Shown: piece after piece, positions 6,333-10,031 of the stretch
Position numbering within the stretch: position 1 is the first letter of the stretch
Layout of the letters: each line of letters starts with the position of its first letter
Notes under the pieces: generated by a model
Database searches by the model: none
What the model saw: the letters and a program-made list of their open reading frames with translations, nothing else
What the model was told of the DNA's origin: nothing
Source of the DNA: UBA5499 sp002426275
GTDB lineage: Bacteria > Bacillota > DTU084
Reading direction: 5' to 3'
Length of the DNA stretch: 10,031 bases
Assembly: GCA_937888735.1 (NCBI GenBank)
Contig: CALASN010000122.1
Span: forward strand, 1-10,031
Made by a program: the position numbers and the translations under genes

Positions 6333-7598
6333 ATGCCGTTACATAAAAGCAGCACTTTTGCAGATATCATCACTGCGCTCTCCTATACCTTGGACTTGGA
6401 TGAAAACCGCAAATTGTACCACGCCTGGCGGGTGGCGATTTTGACTTACGAAACTTCGGCTTTGCTCCCCGGCCTGCCCGCTAAAGAGCAGCTTTTTTAC
6501 GCCGCCCTCTTGCACGACATCGGCGCCATTGGCTATTCAGATTACGTCATCCACTCTCCAAGCGTCTGGCCCGAGTACAGCGTTCCTTTTTTGAGCGGCC
6601 ACTCCACAAGAGGAGCCGCGATTTTAGGTTCAATTCCCCGGCTGGAAGCTGCCGCGGAAATGGTTTTAGACCATCACGAATGGTGGAATGGGGCCGGCTA
6701 TCCAAACGGCAAGCGCGGCCCTGAGATCTCTCCCGGCGGCATGCTGATCCGCCTTGCCGATACAGTGGAAACCATCATCCAAGAAATTCCCACCCTCACC
6801 AAATCTCAGCTTTGCTTCATCCTGGAAGAACGAATTGATCAGGAATATCCGAAAGCTTATTTTGAAGCGATCATCGCTGCGCTATCTCAAAATTCTCTGT
6901 TTGAAAATCTTCACAACTATGTTTGGCTTCCGCAAAGAATTCAGGAAATTCGCACAGAACTCACAGACGAGACAGAACAGGGCGAAACCCGCATCCGCGA
7001 GGTTCAAGCCGCCATCCGCGTCTTCGCGCAGATAATCGATACTAAACACCAATATACGGCCGGACATTCCGAACGGGTAGCCATGTATGCTTACTATTTG
7101 GGCAAGGCTTGCGGTCTTGACGAGCAGAAACTGCAAAACTTAAGGATCGCCTCGCTCCTGCACGATGCCGGAAAGATCGCGATCCCCCGCTGGATTCTGG
7201 ATAAACCCAACAAACTCACAGTTTATGAATTTAAACAGATCCGCCTGCATCCTCTGTATAGTCAGCAGATCATCGCCCTGATCTCCGGCTTTGAACAAAT
7301 AGCCGTGGTCGCAGGCCAGCATCACGAATGGTTATCCGGCCAGGGTTACCCGCACGGCACAAAGGGCAATGAGATCCCTTTTCTTGCCCGCTTCGTGGCG
7401 GTGGCTGACGCGTTTGACGCCATCATCACCAACAGATCCTATCAAAAAGCGCGGTCTGTATCAACCGCGCTGCGCGAACTGGCCCGGGAAGCGGGCACTC
7501 ATTTTGATCCGGAAGTAGTCCGGGTCGCTCAACAGACATTTCAGACGGATCTGCCCAGGCTGGCTAACTTTTCTCCTCTCCCAAGTAATGTATTTTAA
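6333..7598 (+). CDS. Tandem HD-GYP domain protein, probable cyclic-dinucleotide phosphodiesterase
   Basis: HD-GYP domains are metal-dependent phosphohydrolases that typically cleave c-di-GMP. The 421-aa cytoplasmic protein carries two copies and no recognisable sensor or membrane segment. Copy 1 (about 20-150) has His30, HDIGA at 61-65, His90, HHEWWNGAGYP at 114-124 and Asp143. Copy 2 (about 235-375) has His245, HDAGK at 277-281, His306, HHEWLSGQGYP at 330-340 and Asp359. The metal-ligand pattern H...HD...H...HH...D is thus present in both, but copy 1 has Ala65 where HD-GYP proteins usually have the Lys of HDIGK. In copy 2 the Asp of HHExxDGxGYP is Ser, and in copy 1 it is Asn. A helical linker of about 80 residues joins them. 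The gene is monocistronic, divergent from the exporter operon, and its 3' end overlaps pyk by 35 bp. Actual substrate is unproven. Confidence 0.9.
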   Translation: MPLHKSSTFADIITALSYTLDLDENRKLYHAWRVAILTYETSALLPGLPAKEQLFYAALLHDIGAIGYSDYVIHSPSVWPEYSVPFLSGHSTRGAAILGSIPRLEAAAEMVLDHHEWWNGAGYPNGKRGPEISPGGMLIRLADTVETIIQEIPTLTKSQLCFILEERIDQEYPKAYFEAIIAALSQNSLFENLHNYVWLPQRIQEIRTELTDETEQGETRIREVQAAIRVFAQIIDTKHQYTAGHSERVAMYAYYLGKACGLDEQKLQNLRIASLLHDAGKIAIPRWILDKPNKLTVYEFKQIRLHPLYSQQIIALISGFEQIAVVAGQHHEWLSGQGYPHGTKGNEIPFLARFVAVADAFDAIITNRSYQKARSVSTALRELAREAGTHFDPEVVRVAQQTFQTDLPRLANFSPLPSNVF

Positions 7599-8988
7599 GC
7601 AGATTGGTGGAGCCGGCAATGCCTGTCTTGACGCCGCCGGTAATGGCCGTAAGGTCGCCCTTCTTCACCAGGCCGGATTTCAATGCCGCTGCCACTAAAA
7701 GCTCCAGCATTTCGTCAACATCGTCGGTATAAGATACCACCATGGGATAGACGCCCCAGACCAAACTCAGCTTTCTGGCCACGATTGGACTTGGCGTGGC
7801 CGCGATGATCAACGCCCGGGGGCGGTATTTGGCCACCATTCTGGCCGTGCTGCCCGACTGCGTGGAAGAGAGAATGGCTTTCACGCCCAGATCCAGCGCC
7901 GACTCGCAGGTGGCATGGCTGATGGCATCCGCGATGGAAAGGGAAGCTGCGGCTTCGGTTTTCATGAATAATTCCTTCCAATTTAAAGCCGATTCCGTCC
8001 GCTCGATCACCTTAGCCATTACAGAGACAGTCTGGACTGGATATTGCCCTATGGCAGTCTCACCCGAGAGCATTACCGCGTCCACAGCCTGCAGCACGGC
8101 GTAAGCCACGTCGTTGACCTCTGCCCTGGTTGGCCGGGGATTATGAACCATGGATTCCATCATCTGCGTGGCGATGATCACCGGTTTGCCTACCCTGCGG
8201 CATTTCTGGACGATGGATTGCTGCAGCAGCGGCACCTCTTCGGCAGGCAACTCTACTCCCAAGTCTCCCCTGGCCACCATCACTCCGTCCGCCACCTGAA
8301 TGATTTCCTCCAGCTCTTCTACTCCCTCCAGGCTTTCGATTTTAGCGATGATGCCGGCGTCGCCCTGCAGCTGTGAAACCAGTTTTTTGATCTCCAGCAG
8401 GTGCTCGGAACGCCGGACAAAAGAAATGGCCAGGTAATCAACGTTCTGCTCCAGAGCGAAAGCCAGATCCGTCCGATCTTTTTCCGTCAGAGCCGGCAGC
8501 TGCACTCTGACTTTGGGAATGCTCACTCCTTTGTGCGCGAACACGTCCCCGCCGGTCACCACACGACATTTTACGTTCAAACCTGAAATGTCCTCAACGC
8601 GCAGGGTAATGAGACCGTCGTCAATGAGGACCTGCTGACCTACCGCCAAATCGCTGGCCAGGGTTGGATAGCGGACCGTGAGCTTCTCGGCCGTGCCCTC
8701 TATCTCCTGGCTGGTGAGGATCACCTGGGAACCTTCCTTAAGGGAAATCTTTTCTGCAACCAGTTCCCCCAGCCTAATCTTAGGTCCTTGGATATCGGCA
8801 ATGATCCCGATGTGACGGTTCAATTGCTTCGCGATCGCGCGGATACGCTCGATTCTTTGCTTCTGCTCCGCATGGACGCCATGGGAGAGATTCAATCTGG
8901 CCAAGCTCATGCCGGCGAGGATCAGTTCTTTGATTCTCTCTTCGCTTTCGGAACTGGGACCGATTGTGGCTATTATTTTTGTTCTCAT
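7564..8988 (-). CDS. pyk: Pyruvate kinase
   Basis: Transfers phosphate from PEP to ADP, giving pyruvate and ATP, the last step of glycolysis. 474 aa, the size of the plain enzyme (E. coli PykF 470), without the extra C-terminal PEP-utiliser domain of many Bacillus enzymes. Visible motifs are the N-terminus TKIIATIGPSS, ARLNLSHG at 30-37 (Arg31, Asn33, His36), IAKIESLEG at 214-222 (catalytic Lys216, metal ligand Glu218), ARGDLGVE at 239-246, Thr274 in IIATQMMESM, and PTRAEVNDVA at 286-295. The loop reads ADIQGPKIR (64-72), with Lys70 where potassium-dependent enzymes have Glu (DTKGPEIR), which suggests a potassium-independent form. It follows pfkA by 36 nt. Its ATG is separated from the Shine-Dalgarno site by a stem-loop. 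The stop (TAG, 7564) lies inside the converging HD-GYP gene. Confidence 0.97.
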   Translation of the reverse strand: MRTKIIATIGPSSESEERIKELILAGMSLARLNLSHGVHAEQKQRIERIRAIAKQLNRHIGIIADIQGPKIRLGELVAEKISLKEGSQVILTSQEIEGTAEKLTVRYPTLASDLAVGQQVLIDDGLITLRVEDISGLNVKCRVVTGGDVFAHKGVSIPKVRVQLPALTEKDRTDLAFALEQNVDYLAISFVRRSEHLLEIKKLVSQLQGDAGIIAKIESLEGVEELEEIIQVADGVMVARGDLGVELPAEEVPLLQQSIVQKCRRVGKPVIIATQMMESMVHNPRPTRAEVNDVAYAVLQAVDAVMLSGETAIGQYPVQTVSVMAKVIERTESALNWKELFMKTEAAASLSIADAISHATCESALDLGVKAILSSTQSGSTARMVAKYRPRALIIAATPSPIVARKLSLVWGVYPMVVSYTDDVDEMLELLVAAALKSGLVKKGDLTAITGGVKTGIAGSTNLLKIHYLGEEKS

Positions 8989-9019
8989 AAAAAGACGACC
9001 GCCTAAGGCGGCCTTCTCC
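8989..9019 (-). promoter_or_regulatory. Shine-Dalgarno, GC stem-loop and U-run between pfkA and pyk
   Basis: On the minus strand, GGAG (9019-9016, within AAAGGAG) is followed by AA, then the stem GGCCGCC-UUA-GGCGGUC (9013-8997, seven pairs with one G-U), then GUCUUUUU directly before the pyk AUG. A GC stem plus U-run has the form of an intrinsic terminator. If folded it would either attenuate transcription into pyk or bring the Shine-Dalgarno from 27 nt to an effective 10 nt from the AUG. No other ribosome site lies closer, so the structure probably sets pyk expression relative to pfkA. Confidence 0.65.
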
Positions 9020-9024
9020 TTTCT

Positions 9025-10017
9025 TTATGCTAAAATATTTGCCAGACGGCAAAATTCATCGGAGACCGTTCGTTTTTGGGCCAAAACCTCTTCCAGGGAC
9101 GAGACTAGCACTTCGTTATTTTTCATGCCCACCATTACGCCGTGTTTTCCTGCCAAAAGGGTTTCCACTGCGCTGGCGCCGAGGCGGGTGGCAAGGAGCC
9201 TGTCTTGCACCGTGGGATACCCGCCGCGCTGGATATGTCCCAGAATGGTAACCCTGGTGTCAAAGCCGGTCTTCTGGCGAATATAATTGCAGACTTTAAA
9301 GCCCGCGCTTTCCTCGGTCTCCCTGCCGGCAATCGGCTCGCCCCCGAAGCCTTCCGCCACCACGATGATGCTGTGGGACTTACCGCGAATGTGTCCGTCC
9401 ATGATTCTCCGACAAACGTCGTCCAGATTGGTGTCCACCTCCGGGATCAAAATGGACTCTGCTCCGCCGGCCAGGCCCGCGCTGAGCGCTAAAAAGCCGG
9501 AATTCCTTCCCATGACCTCGATGACAAACGTTCGCTCGTGAGAAGTTGCCGTATCGCGGATTTTATTGATGGCATCCACTGCTGTATTCACGGCCGTATC
9601 AAAGCCGATGGTGGTGTCCGTACCCTCGATATCGTTGTCTATGGTGCCCGGAATTCCCACTGTGGCTAGGCCTAATTTGTCCAATTCCAAAGCGCCATGG
9701 AAAGAACCGTCCCCGCCGATTACCACCAAGCCGTCAATGCCATGAGCGCGCAGGTTTTCCAGAGCGACCTGCCTGCCTTCGGGAGTTTTAAACTCTGGGC
9801 AGCGGGCTGTCTTGAGAATAGTGCCTCCCCGGTGGATGATGTCCCCTACGCTGCCTGAGTATAGCTCGAACATATCGTTATGAATCATCCCGTAATAACC
9901 GCGCCTGATTCCCACTACCTTCAGGCCGTGGAAAAGGGCCATTCTGGTTACCGCCCTGACGGCCGCGTTCATTCCCGGGGCATCGCCTCCACTTGTGATC
10001 ACAGCTATGGTTCGCAT
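9025..10017 (-). CDS. pfkA: ATP-dependent 6-phosphofructokinase
   Basis: Phosphorylates fructose-6-phosphate to fructose-1,6-bisphosphate, the committed step of glycolysis. 330 aa from the ATG at 10017 (MRTIAVITSGGDAPGMNAAV), against about 320 in E. coli and Geobacillus. Motifs: ITSGGDAPGMN at 7-17, GGDGS at 101-105 (Gly104 marks the ATP type), PGTIDND at 123-129 (catalytic Asp127; Gly124, not the Lys of PPi enzymes), Arg162, MGR at 169-171, Glu222 and GHIQRGG at 260-266. Effector-site arginines Arg21 and Arg25 are kept. Between Glu222 and His261 there are about 12 more residues than in the Geobacillus enzyme. A GTG at 10026 is in frame, but GGAG at the window edge is 10 nt from the ATG and family N-termini align with the ATG. 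It is followed by pyk; the upstream gene lies outside the window. Confidence 0.97.
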   Translation of the reverse strand: MRTIAVITSGGDAPGMNAAVRAVTRMALFHGLKVVGIRRGYYGMIHNDMFELYSGSVGDIIHRGGTILKTARCPEFKTPEGRQVALENLRAHGIDGLVVIGGDGSFHGALELDKLGLATVGIPGTIDNDIEGTDTTIGFDTAVNTAVDAINKIRDTATSHERTFVIEVMGRNSGFLALSAGLAGGAESILIPEVDTNLDDVCRRIMDGHIRGKSHSIIVVAEGFGGEPIAGRETEESAGFKVCNYIRQKTGFDTRVTILGHIQRGGYPTVQDRLLATRLGASAVETLLAGKHGVMVGMKNNEVLVSSLEEVLAQKRTVSDEFCRLANILA

Positions 10018-10031
10018 TTCTTTCACTCTCC

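Noticed and set aside
6278..6346. Possible 22-codon leader ORF overlapping the HD-GYP start
   Set aside because: The only ribosome-like site is 12 nt away, the peptide has no regulatory features, and its ATG would precede the likely start of transcription.
6333..7598. Idea that the HD-GYP protein is the c-di-AMP phosphodiesterase matching CdaA
   Set aside because: Known c-di-AMP phosphodiesterases are of the GdpP (DHH-DHHA1) and PgpH (7TM-HD) types. This protein is soluble with GYP motifs typical of c-di-GMP enzymes, and proximity to cdaA alone is not enough.

Overview
The window looks like a fragment of a Bacillota (Firmicutes) chromosome of moderate GC content, probably from a spore former of the Clostridia or a related lineage. 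The reasons are the conserved cdaA-cdaR-glmM order, the pfkA-pyk order, strong purine-rich Shine-Dalgarno sites, GTG and TTG starts, many ATGA/GTGA overlaps, and two perfect Spo0A-type boxes (TGTCGAA) in the single large intergenic region. Species cannot be named from the sequence alone.

Layout. Positions 1-6075 (minus strand) hold seven tightly packed genes that read leftwards from one good sigma-A promoter (-35 TTGAAA, 17-bp spacer, extended -10 TATACT, 6145-6117). In order they are an ABC-2 exporter ATPase, its six-TM permease, a secreted C-terminally anchored protein of unknown function with an internal duplication, a fumarylacetoacetate-hydrolase-family enzyme, the diadenylate cyclase cdaA, its regulator cdaR, and the first 179 codons of glmM. 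Four of the six junctions are 4-nt stop/start overlaps. The glmM reading departs from the family at about position 35, where the DNA also becomes AT-rich.

Positions 6076-6332 are a divergent control region. Positions 6333-7598 (plus strand) encode a protein made of two HD-GYP domains. Its 3' end overlaps the 3' end of pyk by 35 bp. Positions 7564-10017 (minus strand) hold the glycolytic pair pfkA-pyk. Between them a GC-rich stem-loop followed by a T-run sits between the pyk Shine-Dalgarno sequence and its ATG.

How the genes work together. CdaA makes c-di-AMP at the membrane, CdaR modulates it, and GlmM supplies glucosamine-1-phosphate for cell-wall synthesis. The upstream exporter and its extracytoplasmic partner would be co-transcribed with them, which suggests an envelope-related role (inference). 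PfkA and Pyk catalyse the two classically regulated steps of glycolysis. The HD-GYP protein is most likely a cyclic-dinucleotide phosphodiesterase, possibly under Spo0A control. The least explained items are the duplicated secreted protein of the exporter operon, the tandem HD-GYP protein with its 0A boxes, and the hairpin in the pyk translation-initiation region.
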